Source: Nemopilema nomurai (Eukaryota; Cnidaria; Scyphozoa; Rhizostomeae; Rhizostomatidae). From it: DNA of 64,000 nucleotides. Positions 47,301 to 60,300 of the stretch are shown piece after piece; within the stretch, counting starts at the first letter, position 1; every line of letters starts with the position of its first letter. The notes beneath the pieces were generated by a model, which saw only the letters and a list, made by a program, of their open reading frames with translations, did no database searches and had not been told where the DNA came from. The translations under genes were made by a program, and so were the position numbers. The stretch is from NCBI GenBank assembly GCA_003864495.1, contig ML133381.1, forward strand, positions 496,001 to 560,000, written 5' to 3'.

Positions 47301-50300
47301 AACCATATTTAACATATCGTTATCCAGAGGTTGCAGAGCTGGGGTCCATGCTGTGAATCCTTGTCAGGCGTCTCCAATATTTGGCTCAAATACGTTTTTC
47401 AATATTTTTTCCCCTTAGGGACGCTAGGGCAAACTTGGAGATTAAGAAAATTCCAGGGCATCGGTTCAATTTCTATTGTTGTGGATCATGGAGGGCCTTC
47501 TATCCATTGATAGACTTCAAATAAGTGTCTTTTGTTTAAAATATGAGTTAATTACTTAAAGAGGTTTCACCAGGTAAACAGATTGATCTAAAATATCTTC
47601 GCTAATAGTCACATTGGTTGCAAGCAGGTACAAAGGAGGTATCGTTATCTTTTATTAGTAACTATCTACTTTTATAAAAAAAGGTTCCAGTATAAATTCA
47701 GGCCAACAAAGACTCGTATTAATGCCTCCCAGAATCGATATTTGCTCCGATTTATTAAGGTGTTTCAAACATTTAATTGGGAAAGGAGTGATGGCATGCA
47801 CTTTACTTAGTGTCAGTGACGCTACAATTGAATGTGTTGACCCTAAGGGCTTTTGAGCCTGTGGTAGCCACCAGAGACAGATTCCTCTATAATATGGAAA
47901 AGGCCCTCAGCTCAGGCTCGAAATAGCGCAAGGGGGAACTATTTAATTTTTTTGGAAATGCATCTTTTCAGCAAACTCTCAGTTTAATATAGGGGTTTAA
48001 TTTGGCATCAGACAACCTATCAGTGACGCGTTCAGCACTTGGGCCGCTGTTTCTCGTTTTCGTTTGCCAAGCCAACCGTTGTCCCATGTCCCCCATATAT
48101 TGCCACAATTCTGTTTTATGACCGCTGTAAAGACCAAGCTAATGACTCGTTTTATGGGCTTTCCGCGGCACCTGTTCCAAGTTGTTTCCAACCAATAATT
48201 GATTCATCTCCTTGGCATTTCGGCTGCTTGAATGCGGATGCTGAAAGGACTAGCAGCGTCATTCTCATAGCCACTAGAAGTTAATGGTTTGTCTTTGAGG
48301 TGAATTCAACTATTACGATGTATCTTTGAGCCAGCTTGAATTTCTGCCAGATTCTTGCCAATTAGATAGAAAATATTTACTGTCCACTAACAGAGTAATG
48401 GCATTGATGAAGGCCCAGAATTGTGTTAAAGCAATTGCTTTGCCCAACCCACTGGTCCCCTGCAGTTGTCTGTTATTGAAAGGGCACTCATTTCAAAAAA
48501 CGTTTCGTAAAAGTTGCATTGAAACATTTCTTGTCCTAGTAATTTAGGTTTCAGCAGTATTCCTACACTCTGGGTTTTATTTCATTCATTTATTTATTCA
48601 TGACATTCTCCTGTTATTACATCAGGCTTCCGTGAATGTCTCACATTCCTAATTCCTTTTCACAAGCTAGTAGAATGGTGAAAAATATATGTTTCTGTGC
48701 TCTCGGTGACAAGAATGAGTTTCCGTCAAAAACAATCTCTCATTTTGGTCCAAATTGTTCTGATTAATTCTCAATTTAAATTTGACATTTCCCATGTAAA
48801 CTGACTTTTGAATTGAACGGCGGCTTGCCAGGATACTTGCATTGTCCTTTTGCCAGCTTGAACCTTATTGTTAGGACATTACAAGATGCCAATTATTCCT
48901 CTGAACTAGGATATCGACGCCCGTAGAAACAAGTGCGACAAAACGAGGGCCTTGGCAAGATGGGATGAAACCTGCTTTTGTAAACAGCATCTTGGATGAC
49001 GTCAAAGGACCTCTGTGACAGAAAACCAATTTGGTGACGTCACATCAATTTTTAACTTTAATGGTTGGCCATAGATCTACACAAGCATAGCAGAGTACCG
49101 CTAAATGTATGGCAAAAGTTGAATGATTCAAATTAACGTCGAAAGTACCAAGCATTCACGAAGATCTGAGAAATTCCGTTGTTGCCGCGGTGTATAATCG
49201 CGATAATTTATCGGGGCTCTTCTTTAAAAGCTTCATGAATATTTTTATTAGCATTGCGAAGAAAATCTTCCGATGGTATAAGCCTTTCGCAATAAAAAAG
49301 GAGAGGGGATTGCCTTGTCGACTGAAAGACGTTATGAAAGCATGAAAAGACGTGGCTTTTTGAATCAGTCTCAAGCTACTTACGAGAACTCCATATTACA
49401 GTTGTGCATCGTTCTCGTTCTAGTTGTGGAAAACCAGCAAGCCATGATACTCTGGCTGGTTTCCCCAAAGCTTTTGGTGTATTTTTAGAATTCCTGCCAA
49501 GAAAATACCTTTTGTTCTCAATTAGAACATAATTTTTCGGTGAAAAGGCGTGGTCCGTTACTCTGACCACCGGAGATTTATGAGAAAGCGGCTATTGCTT
49601 TTTATATAGGATACAGAGACCATTGTACTGGCATGTACTTGCTTAAGTTTGGCAACGTAGTGCCGCAAGCATTCTATCTATAGTCCTCTTATTGGATCGC
49701 AGGCATGAATGGATGCTCCAAACCTCGACCCTGGAAACGATTGAAGATAATTTTATGAAATGCAGAGTCCCAACCACTGTTCAGATCTTCAAAGGAAGAG
49801 GGGTGGCAGCTACGCACTGGAGTCCCAGTAGGCACTGGAGAAGAGGGTCAAGGAGAATAAAACCGAGAAGAATGCAGAATTGAATGAACTATGAATCAGG
49901 ACCAAGAGAGTGAATTTTGTCAGGGCTCCTCAAATACCAACTTGGCCTAAGCAGAAAGTAAATAAAGCGTTCAGAATAATCTTTGAATCAACCTCAAATT
50001 TCTGAAATTTCTTTCTCTTATTAGGGTCTTTTGAATCTTTCTTCCGAGGTCAGCATTAAGGCGAAAAATTAATAAGCTTAACAAAACCTAAACGAGTGTG
50101 TTCTTCATTTCATTCTGCTGTGTGGCTTTATCTGCTTCGTGGTTTGCAATATTACATCTTGTTGTCTCAGTCATCTTGTAATCTTTGAAGAATTTCAGTT
50201 GTATAACAGTGGCTTTTTCGTGTACTTTCAACCACTACTTGCAATGTCCAGTCTAACAAAAATTTGGTAGTGGTCGTCCTTAAGTAGGTCGTGCAGTTTA

Positions 50301-51077
50301 GCGGTACTGTACTGTAGGATGTTAAAAAACACCCGTCTCCAGATTGGTCAACGCTTGATAGCAGGTTAAAAAACATATGCAGCTGAGACTTTGTGAAATG
50401 TGTCATTTGCAATTATTTAGAGACTGTTATCATTATTTGGATTTATCATTGTTGGCCTTAAGAATAGCGAGCCTTTGATATCATGAAGCTTTGAGTGACC
50501 AATTCGAGTTTCATCTGGCCATCAAAAAGCAAGAGATTTTTTCTTGAAAAATGAAGAGCAGTGTGATGGCCTAAGGATAGGAAGAATTGAGCATGAATCA
50601 TATAGTTCTTGCCAAAAGAACACCAAAACTAAATTATGATAATCTGGAATTGCCACCACCTAAATATTCTCTTAGAATTTCAAAGTCATGGAAAGAGTTT
50701 TTTTAAGCAAATATTTTATTTGCACTATTTAAAATTTGTGAAAGTTTGAGAATTTGTTTAGAAGCTGGAAATAAATAGCTTTCCAGTTAGTGGGCAACTT
50801 GTTATCATTTTGCCGTCGAAACTTGAGTATGTTTTCATAAACTTCAGCCCCAGCTGTTAGGCTGAGCAAATATTTTTCCACTGCCAAGTGTTTCTAACGT
50901 TTCATATTTGTCTCAAGTCTAGTATAAGCTGGTTCTCGCCATTGTTTGTGTAAACTGTTAATATGTTTATCATCCTTAAATGAAAAGTTATTATTTTGGG
51001 GAAATTTTTGCAACAGTGGGAGGGATTTCGAATTAAATGACTCGTAAAGTTAGATTTATAAGATCTCCATATTTGCC
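44301..51077. other. Intergenic, about 6.8 kb, no recognised gene
   Basis: AT-rich, with short open frames only, the longest near 46056-46433 (125 codons, no ATG at its start and no recognisable content). It contains a 10-base G run (46554-46563) and two TGACGTCA palindromes close together (48997-49004 and 49035-49042). Confidence 0.7.
48997..49042. promoter_or_regulatory. Pair of perfect CRE palindromes
   Basis: TGACGTCA at 48997-49004 and again at 49035-49042, start to start 38 bp, about 2.1 kb upstream of the HEATR5 start codon. Full CREs of this kind bind CREB/ATF dimers in animals. A distal regulatory element is an inference. Confidence 0.35.
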
Positions 51078-51140
51078 ATGTCAAAGCTGTACGAGAAGCG
51101 CAGCAGATGGGTGCAGTTGCGGAGGAGACGAAGGCCATGA
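51078..51140 (+). other. Possible upstream ORF before HEATR5
   Basis: ATG at 51078 opens a 20-codon ORF ending RRRRRP and TGA at 51138-51140, 46 nt before the chosen HEATR5 ATG. A second very short ORF begins at 51137. These matter only if the transcript starts upstream of here, which the sequence does not show. Confidence 0.3.
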
Positions 51141-51186
51141 ACACTTGCCATGAATGAAAATAGGTGCAGATGAAGGAAGGATAACA

Positions 51187-51318
51187 ATGTTTGTGATTAT
51201 AAACCTGGAAGCCTGGCTGGCAGAAGAGGCCGCAATAGTTCAAAAGTCGTCGAGTGACCAGGAAATTTTTTTGCACGAATGGCTTCAGAAGCTTGACGAA
51301 TATCTGAACAGCTCACAA
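51187..51318 (+). CDS. HEATR5B: HEATR5 first coding exon
   Basis: The exon reads NLEAWLAEEAAIVQK and then FLHEWLQKLDEYLNSSQ before |gtaacg. This parallels LLLNEEALAQITEAK and FIFEWLRFLDKVL in human HEATR5B. The ATG at 51187 gives the usual distance (about 12 residues) from the start to the EEA motif. An in-frame ATG at 51154 would add 11 residues. A later donor (AAG|gttggt after 51327) is also in phase and would add VTK. Confidence 0.8.
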
Positions 51319-54300
51319 GTAACGAAGGTTGGTCTGTGCGGAAGCACTTCCAATACGAGGGCACTTCCACCAATAGCCCCCAGTTGTCTTCAAGCAATAA
51401 TATTAAATGAAAAGGAGTATTCTATTAAGAGACCAACTAGCAGTTCTTTTCCTAATGACAATAGGGAGTTTTTAGACTCTCTAGCTATCGCTTTATGTTG
51501 TCCTTGGTTGCAAAAGTAGTAACTTCTACCCGGGCCTAAGATGCTCAACATCTACTCCAATTCTGATTGCTCGGTAGAAGAAGCCATGTATTCACACCTT
51601 CCCCATAACACATGTATTTTATTATCAATAGACTTTTGTAGCAAGATATTTCACAATATGATCTGCTATCATCAACAAGCCTGACCTTAATTCTTTCTTA
51701 TAAATTACCTTCATTTTCAGGTGGAACTCAAAAAGTGCCATAAGAAGGTTTCAGACATTCTTTGAAAAATAGATGCAGCTGCACGCCAGCAACACGACAG
51801 CAGCTTTCAAAATGCATGTCATCATTCCTCAATAAAGATACATCTGATTTGTTCAGTACAGTTGAAAAATGCATTGAAATCATAAAGAGCAGAGATGATT
51901 CACAACAGTACTTGCCAGTTAAATTGTATGTTAAATCTATTATACATTGTACATTATACATGAAAATTGTGTTTTGGCATGTCAGGCTATCAAAAAAATT
52001 GAATGGTGCCCTTGTGTAATAGCCTTTTGATCTAATTCAATTTTTTATACCTGAGTTTAACAAATGATGGCAAGAGCTGAAAATTGCCATATTTTAGTCT
52101 GTGTCTTGTCAAATCATGAAATCAGAAATAAAGCAGGGAATGAATACAGACAAATCAATTTTTGAGTACTCCATTCCATGAAACCACTTCAACATTTCTT
52201 TAAAGCTAAGAGTCAAGTATATCACCAATATGGCATCATAATGGTGATACAATAAATACTAAGATGCTAAATATATCAAATACATATTTTGATATATGCA
52301 CTCACATTCTACTTTGAATGTAAATTGTAAATTTGATTTTTTACAGAGCTGCTATATCCTGCTTAGGGGCAATCTTTGAAAAGGCTGGTCGATTGGTAAT
52401 GCTGATTGAGGATCTTTTTCTATTTAATGTCACTCTTTCATGTAGCAGAACTTGATTGGTTTTCGTTTACTTATTTGCATCCTGATTTATGTGTGTAGCT
52501 TTAAGATTTGCAGTGTTGCTTTACTTTCACAATTATTTTACTTTTTTCTTTGTTTTGATATCCTTACATGCTTGTTTAAGTGCTTGTTATTGTAGGCTGG
52601 GGTCTGATCTTAAGATCTGTGAGAGGTCACTGAATATAGTGTAATGTGTTAAAGTCCATGTGGTTCAGAACTTTGATATTGATTGTCTTACATTTTAGAT
52701 TGGAACATTTTTTCAAGATTCTCAACAAGCTCTAACAAGGTTCCTTAAAGTAGCAGAGGTAGCATGGTTTTATATTCATTCAAAAAGATCTTTTTTGAGA
52801 ATGGAATCATCATTGCTTTTGAATCAAATTATTTTGAAAGAAGAATGCTTCACAGCTGATATGACCTTGGCATATGAAAAAATGAGTTAACAGTACATTG
52901 ATCAGAAAGATAAATGTATGTGTAAATGTAAGATGAAATTAGCATGCTGTTTTGCTAAGATCATCAATTGGCAATGCTTTCTTTGCCTTTCTTAAGGTAG
53001 AGTTGCTTCTTAAGGCTAAATATTTATTGTCTAGTGATAGAGTTTGAAACTCTTATCAGTAACTGAAGCCCAGATAGGAGTATGTTTAATTTCCTACTGT
53101 TTTCTACAATCTGTATATAAATTATTGGGACACATGCTTAAATCCTTGATGATTTATATCTTAGATATGTTTAGGTGTGTTGATATTGTTGCCATATGTC
53201 TAGAAAAGTTTAGCCTAGTATATATTTCTCTTTTATTTATAGTCTGAGGCTAAATGTGAAATTCTTATGTGCTTTGAAAGAATGCTGATTGGCTTGAAAA
53301 ATGCAGCGTCAACTGGTTTCAAAGATATGCTCAAGGCCTGTAAAACATGCCTTACTGGAAAGTCATTTGCTGTGAGATGTGCCGCAGCCAAGGTTAGTGC
53401 AACTCAATATTCTGAAAGCCCTGTCAGCATATTTTATACAATGTTTTTCAGCAGGCACTGCCCCTGGATGATAAGAATGATAACTTAGGCTATTTTGGAA
53501 ATTTTAAATTTCTACCTATATATATCTAAGATTGTTCACAGAAACAGTAAAATATGTTTGAAGTAAGGAAGAAAAAGTAAATTTCATTTCGTGGTGTGAC
53601 AGGAAATACTATTTCAATTATATATACTTGAGACAAAAATTGATTGCAACATGGTCTTCAGTTCTAGTAGAAATGTCTATACATCTCTTAAACATTTTTG
53701 ATATATCCCTGTTTAATCCAAATGTTGCTCTGCATGTTTCAGTTGATCTATTTCTAGTGTGCCCTGGAACTCTCAAGACACGCACCAATGATGTTCACGA
53801 CGGAGCTCGACTCCATGGCTTCGTGCTGTATCAAGGCACTAGAAGGCTCAAATTATGATGTTCGTGTGTGTGTTGCAGAGCTTCTGGGGTCTTTGCTGGC
53901 TACCTCACAGAAACCCGAAGCAGGGAAGACTAAGAAGGACAGCCTTGAGGTCGTTTTTGGTATCATGAGTACTGCTTTTCTGCGCGGTGGTGTAGGGTTC
54001 TTAAAAGGCGGAGGAGGAGAACTGTTGAAAAGTGGAATGTCTCAAGACGTCAGGGTCGGAGTGACTCAGGTTTGTGTTATCTTGACTAATCTTATGAGAT
54101 TCTGCATCACAATCCCAGCATGAAAAAACTGAGGGCGAATGATCTTCTAGTCATATGATTTTGTTTTACATTTCAACAAATCTGAAGTAAGCTTTATAGT
54201 TAAAAGGAATTGCTGCCAGGCTAATAATGATAATGAAATTGCAATTTTACTTTCTCAAATTGGACTAAATGATGTTAGAATGAATGAAATTGCTAATTAT

Positions 54301-57300
54301 GTGACATTCGTTTTTCATTCACTGTTTATAGGCCTATGTCGTGCTATTTCGTGAACTAGGCACGAGCTGGTTGCAGAAGTACTTGGCTGCCGTGATTATC
54401 CACGTACTGGAGCTTGTTGCCAGCCCGAAGGCAATAGCCTCGCACATCGAAGCTGTTTATTCTCGGAAGTGCATAACCTTCATCCTGCACAGCGTTCTCT
54501 TTGGTATGTTGCCAGAAGCAGGCCAGATCCAAGCTATGAAGGAGCTTTGCAAGATCATCTCCAAGCAGATGAACATGGTTCACCACATTGTGACGAGCGA
54601 GCCCACGGCGGACAGCGCCAATAACGCTGACGTGATCAACACCCAGCACGTGTTGGTTTGCGCGCTGAACGAAGTGGCCAGCCTTGCGCTCAGTTTGTCT
54701 TCCTCAGTGGAGGAGCTGTTGTCCGATAAGGTGACCAACACTGTCCTGTCCGTGCTGATTCACCCGGCCCCGGCTGCCTGGCTGGCTGCTGCTTGGTGCA
54801 TGCGCTGCTGTGCCCTCGCCACCCCGCGGATGATGACCAGGTTCATGGACATCTGCATGAAGAAGATGGCGTCCTTGAAGGCCTCGTCCGATGCTTTGAC
54901 CGGCTTCGGACACACTTTGGCTGCCATGATCGGGGGGCTACATCAGTGTCCTCTCGGAATCCCGTACAAGAAGGCCAAGGTATTGGCATCTAATCTTATC
55001 TGCCTTTCTTGAATCATGCGCTATTCCCCATTGTACATAATCCTCTTCTGCTTTGCTAGTAACATAATTTACAGAGTACAACAACAACAAAAGCAACAAC
55101 AACAACATATTGGTATTGAATTACCTTATCTGTGCTTAGGTATTGTTTCAAGGTAGGATAGTTTGCATGACACCTGGATCTGAGGATCATTGACTTGCGA
55201 ACTTTTTTGCACATGTTACCTGATTTCCACCATCATCAGGTACCTTTTAAGTGGACGTACCATCAAATTATTCCTTAAATATCTGTTATCATCGCAAAAC
55301 GTGCAGTATTAAATATCTCTGGATAATATTTCATGCCAAAAGGTTTTAAGGTTCTGGCTAAGGATAAGAATTCTTCTGCTCGATAGCCCTGGTATGTTGT
55401 CCAAAGCAAGCTTGGTACTCCCGTTCACAAATGGTGTATGCTCTGCCACCCGGCCACATCAAAGTTTTTCAGTATCGTTCGGTTGATAGCTGTAATTTTT
55501 CCAAAGAAGAAAGCCACCCTATTGTCACGTCTTATTTCACGTTCTGGTAAAGACGATCCGGCGCCAGGCCGCTAAACGTTGTTAACTAAATTCGATTCAA
55601 ATGTCCAGACCGTTATTTGCAAATGGCATGGAACAGGAATTCAATTGCCAAAAGTCTTGGTGTTTGGACCTTTCTTATTGTTTACTTGACATCAACGAGT
55701 GTCCTTCTACTAGCGTTTCCATTGATCAATAACATTTCCTAATTGAAGTCGAGCTGCAATCACTAGCAATGGGCATATCATTTTGTTTTCTTTGCCACCC
55801 ATCATTTTACTTTGTGAGATTATTGTTCGCGTTCCAAAATCCCCCACTTAAACAAGGGAATTTCTGCTAATCTTGATTCCCGTAATCGTTTCAAGACTGC
55901 CAGCGTAATCCTTGTCATTAAACTTCCGGAACGAGATCTTCTACAAATCATCTATGAATTGTCTCATTAAGTCTAGGTGACTGAGGGATTTGGAAGAAAC
56001 TCCTAACAATAACCTGGTTGCTCATTGTTTCACTCAAAAACACGACTGTATGAACTGCTGCAGAACCTTGAGTAACGAGTGACTCATTCGTTTGTGTTAA
56101 ACACGCTTTTGTTTGGATTTTCAGGCATTGCGTAAATGTTTGTGCTCAGTGCATTGCAAGAAGCAAACCCCCTTCCCTCTTACCAGTTAAGTAACCCCCT
56201 CTCTTTGCCCAGCCCACTCACTTTGTGATCCCCCGGTAATACCCATTCAGAGATCAAGATACTATCAATCCAACCGTCATTGGTTTTTTGCGCCAATAAT
56301 TTCACGATTCGGGTTGCTTTTTGTACAGTTTTTTGTTGTAATTTTTGATCAGCCTACACGCTTGACCTTTCATGTAGTGCAGGACTCAAAAGCTGTTTAA
56401 CTGGGTGTTTTCAAAACTGGATGCTGTTTCACCTTTGTGGACTCGAGAGCTGACGACTTAGTGGTCACTTTTTCAAACTTCACTTCCTTGTTCATCGGTC
56501 TCTCGGTGTGCAATGAAGCCTGGGAAAAGAAAGGAACCAATGACGCAACTCTTGGCTAGCAGCCCAGGGCGAAAGAATTGTCCGTTGTTTATTTTGAAAC
56601 ACAGGCAGATAGAGGTCACGAATTTAAAAACAGAATTCGGTCAATTGGCAAAATAAGAAATTTTGTTTTGTTTTGAATTGACTCACTGACCTGTCGGCTA
56701 TTTTATAGGGCTCATCATGTCCATTGATTACAAGTCCATAACAAAGCGGACCCACTGTTTTGGCTAGGTGCTGCCTAGGCTATTTCCTGATTCTCTAGAA
56801 CTCCCCCGTATTCTCAGAAGAAAGGAACAACAAACTTGGATTTTTCTTTTTAGCTCTTTGTTCGGTTTCGTCATTTTCGTACCGCGATCACCCGTTCCTA
56901 AAACGGAGGTGTATCATGTCGCATGGCGATATGGTTAGGCCGACCATAGTCAATGGGCCGGCCGACCGTTAGGGCTTTATCAACAACTCTATTTAACTCA
57001 ATCGTACAACCGATAAAGAAACTTAAATTTAACAAATGCATGCATATTTGATCCTTAATCGCCCGCATATATGGTGAAATTTATTCTTACCAATATTTAT
57101 GCGAACAAATTTTATCTTGGCTCAGGTTTGATAATTTAACCATCTTGCATGGCAATTTTCATTGGTTCCTGTTTGGCCGACAACAAGTTATCAGCTAGGT
57201 ATCGGCTAGTCATTCTGTTCGCTAGGCACTGGCTCCTGAGCAGCCCCCCTCGGCTTCGCTGACGACAGTTGGCTTTGGTGCTACCTTGGCAGCGTCAAGC

Positions 57301-60300
57301 GTATTATGAAAGGAAATGAACCACTTCACCACCAGCCTATCAGGTTATTCCTCTCTGTTGTCATCTATGATGCATATGAAAACATAGGAGCTTTCGACTA
57401 TCTGATAACTCCAGTGTTCGCTCGCCCATTGGCTGTCTTCTCTTCAATCTCATTCCTGAGGTTGTCCATAAGAAATTGGATTATTCGCGGTGATAGAAGC
57501 TCTTTCCGTAAACGATTATATCTAACCATGATAATCGAGAAAAATTGGATGTTTATGGCTAATTGTATTTTCTTAAGAAATGGAATTTCCCCAACTTTCT
57601 TTCATGTTAGAAGCTGCTGAGTGCGGTGAAAACTATTTCTGTATCTTTTCTCTGGCGTTTTGTTTTTGTTGTTGCTGTTGTTGCTTCTGCTCACGAATCG
57701 TTGGTACTGTTTCGTTATGTATGTGGAATAAATAGACATGGCATAGTGAGCACCCATTTAAAAGGAAAACGCGTGCACGAGCCCCCAGGTGCAGAACGGT
57801 TAACGAACCATGGCACTGACCACCTCAATTTTAATGAACTGTCCGTAGAAAGAAATTTTACCGACTGCTTCGAAGAAAAGGAATCGTGAGGTTTTTTTAC
57901 CTAATGGTCGCTTGTATAATTCACTGATGCATTCTGGTGATGCTCCTTTGTGGAAAAACCGATACATGTTGGACCTTCCGCACCCTTGCCTGCAAGCCTT
58001 GTTTGTATATCAGAAAAAGTCTTGCATCGAGTGTACAAGTACAAGTGTGAATCTTAGAGTAAAAATGTCAAAATCATTTCACCAAAATTAGTGGTAATAC
58101 CGGAGTCAACGGAATACGAGCCATATAATACCACACATGGTTGCTTAAAACACGGTGCAGCTTTAAGTCCGCTCTGCTGTGTTTTCATCTTCTAAATTCA
58201 TCCAGGATGTCCCTCCCCCAGACCAGCGGCGCTAAAATCTGATTAAACTACTCCAATGCTATTTCTAGTCACAGGATCCTTTGACACAGGCGTTGGTTTC
58301 TATATTCTGACGTCATTGGACAAAAAGCCAGTTTGATTCTGCGTTTCGGTTGACGGAACTTTAGCGAGTAGAGAGAATTCTCCTTTCCGGATTATGTGTT
58401 ATGTAACTTTTTTGGGTGTTTTTTGACGCATGTGAATATATTTGGTGATACAATTACTACTGAAAAAGCCTTTCAAGGCATTGTAATTTATTAAAAAAGT
58501 TTTCGTGGGTGGGGATCAAGCTAATTTTACCTGTAAGTTGCTTTTGAAAAACAGATGGGGATGGGGGGTTAGCTGAAAGATCCTCCAGGTCCTGCTTTGT
58601 TGAAGAACAAGTTGCAAAGAGGCTTTAAATTCTTTTTTGAACTTGAATGCCCGACCAACTTAACATAAAGTTGCTTGTTTCAAAACGATTTGTATAATTT
58701 CCTTCTAGGCCCTGCTTAGTCTTGCTGACGACATGCTTCAAACAGCGACACAGTCTGGCAAGTTGGTGCAGAGCAGAGTGCAAACAGGCTGGGCCCTGGT
58801 CGGGTCTCTGATGACCTTGGGTTAGTACTTACGATCTTCTGTTTTGTCAAGGTATCAGTCAAAGTTATTCGAGATTGCAGATGTGTGTAATTGATCGCCC
58901 AGCGCTACTAGTATCTGCGGTCGCACTCTGGAATGCTTTGACTAGATAAACTTCCCTTCAAGTCGTTGCATAAGGAAGGCTCCCTTGTGCGCCTCTTCAT
59001 TACCTGCCTGTTTTGCAAATGAAGCTCAAATTGGTTTCTCTTCTCTTCATACCTTGATTGTGCGCGCATCTAGCGTACAGATACTGCAAAGTTGTTTCCC
59101 CAAACTTTGGTTCCTAAAACGAGGTTTGGAAATCTCGAACGAGGCAACCATTTGAGACTGCTTCAACATACGATTCCTTCACTATTAGCAAGCGGGTACT
59201 GTGCAATTTTATGGGTTTCGACATTTTATGGTATTTGACTGCTTCTTGTCCTTGGCGATGTGCTCGCTGGAATGACCTAAAAGCGTCACGTACTTGCTAA
59301 AGCTACTCGCCCCCCCCCCCCCTATTCTAAAAAGGACTGGAAATCTTTGAAACGTTTTTTAGCTTTTTCACAGTCTTAAAGCTTACCCATGGACGCATAT
59401 CTTACTTGCAAAACTGCCTCAAACTGCAAAGACCTGTTCAGTTCGGAAATCTGCTGGTAGCTTAGAAATAAAAACCCAACGAGTTCAAGTTATTAGAACT
59501 TAAACGGCTATAGTAAATAAAAACTTTGTCGCGGTCATTCAGGGCTCGGAAATGCACACAAGATGTCTGGTTGCTGCAATGTTGATCTGTTTTCATTTTG
59601 AGGCAATTCTGCCGTTATTAGTTTAGACATTTTCGATAGTGATTCAGTTACTGTTTGCCTTGCAAGAGGAAGTCGAAATTTTTTAGTCGACTAGATTTCT
59701 ATTAATCCATTAATTTCCGTAAATATTTGGGAAAATTTTCCATTAGATTCCTAATTTCCGAGTAAATATTTTAACAAAGAACAAAGGCGTTGGAATGAAC
59801 ATTATCTAGTGTTGATTTGCCGTCAGAATGATTTATTTGGCCTTATTGCTTTTTATCTCTTAACACACGTTTTCGCGAAATAAGCTGTCTATTTAACAGA
59901 ACTGGCTTTCATTCATGACTGTACAAAAACCATTGACATTACTGTCACTTTTGCAATCATAATCATCGCTAACATAATCAATATCATAAATAAGGCTTTT
60001 TTGCAAGAATGACCGATTGCCAATAACACTGTTATAATTTCAAGTAGATATTGAAATTCAAGCAAATGAACTTGCAGAAGACAAATTATTATCAAATGCA
60101 CATGGAGTGCTTCTTGAATGAGTCATGATTGTCCCAGTAATGATAATTAAAAGTCATCAAGGTAAATCTCATTTTCAAGTCAGCTATTTCATCGGCTTTT
60201 ATTCATTTGTAGTTTATCTAAAAAGCATTCAAACCATTGATTGCAGTCATGCTAAAGCCCTTCCTGTTTTTCTAGGCCCATCTTTCACCAGAGGCAGCAT

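Larger units (their letters stand above)
51319..53757 (+). other. HEATR5B: HEATR5 introns in the AT-rich block
   Basis: Four introns longer than 300 nt (51319-51720, 51926-52346, 52396-52698, 52759-53242) and one of 365 nt (53393-53757). All are strongly AT-rich and without recognised genes or repeats. Confidence 0.75.

Noticed and set aside
51741..51765. Programmed frameshift in HEATR5 exon 2
   Set aside because: The needed shift is -1 and no X-XXY-YYZ heptamer precedes the stop. The CTT-TGA context known from bacterial release factor 2 would give +1, which runs into a stop at once.
57306..57889. Two open frames in the 3.7-kb HEATR5 intron
   Set aside because: Neither has a recognisable domain or fitting splice sites, and HEATR5 exons on both sides join in phase without them.
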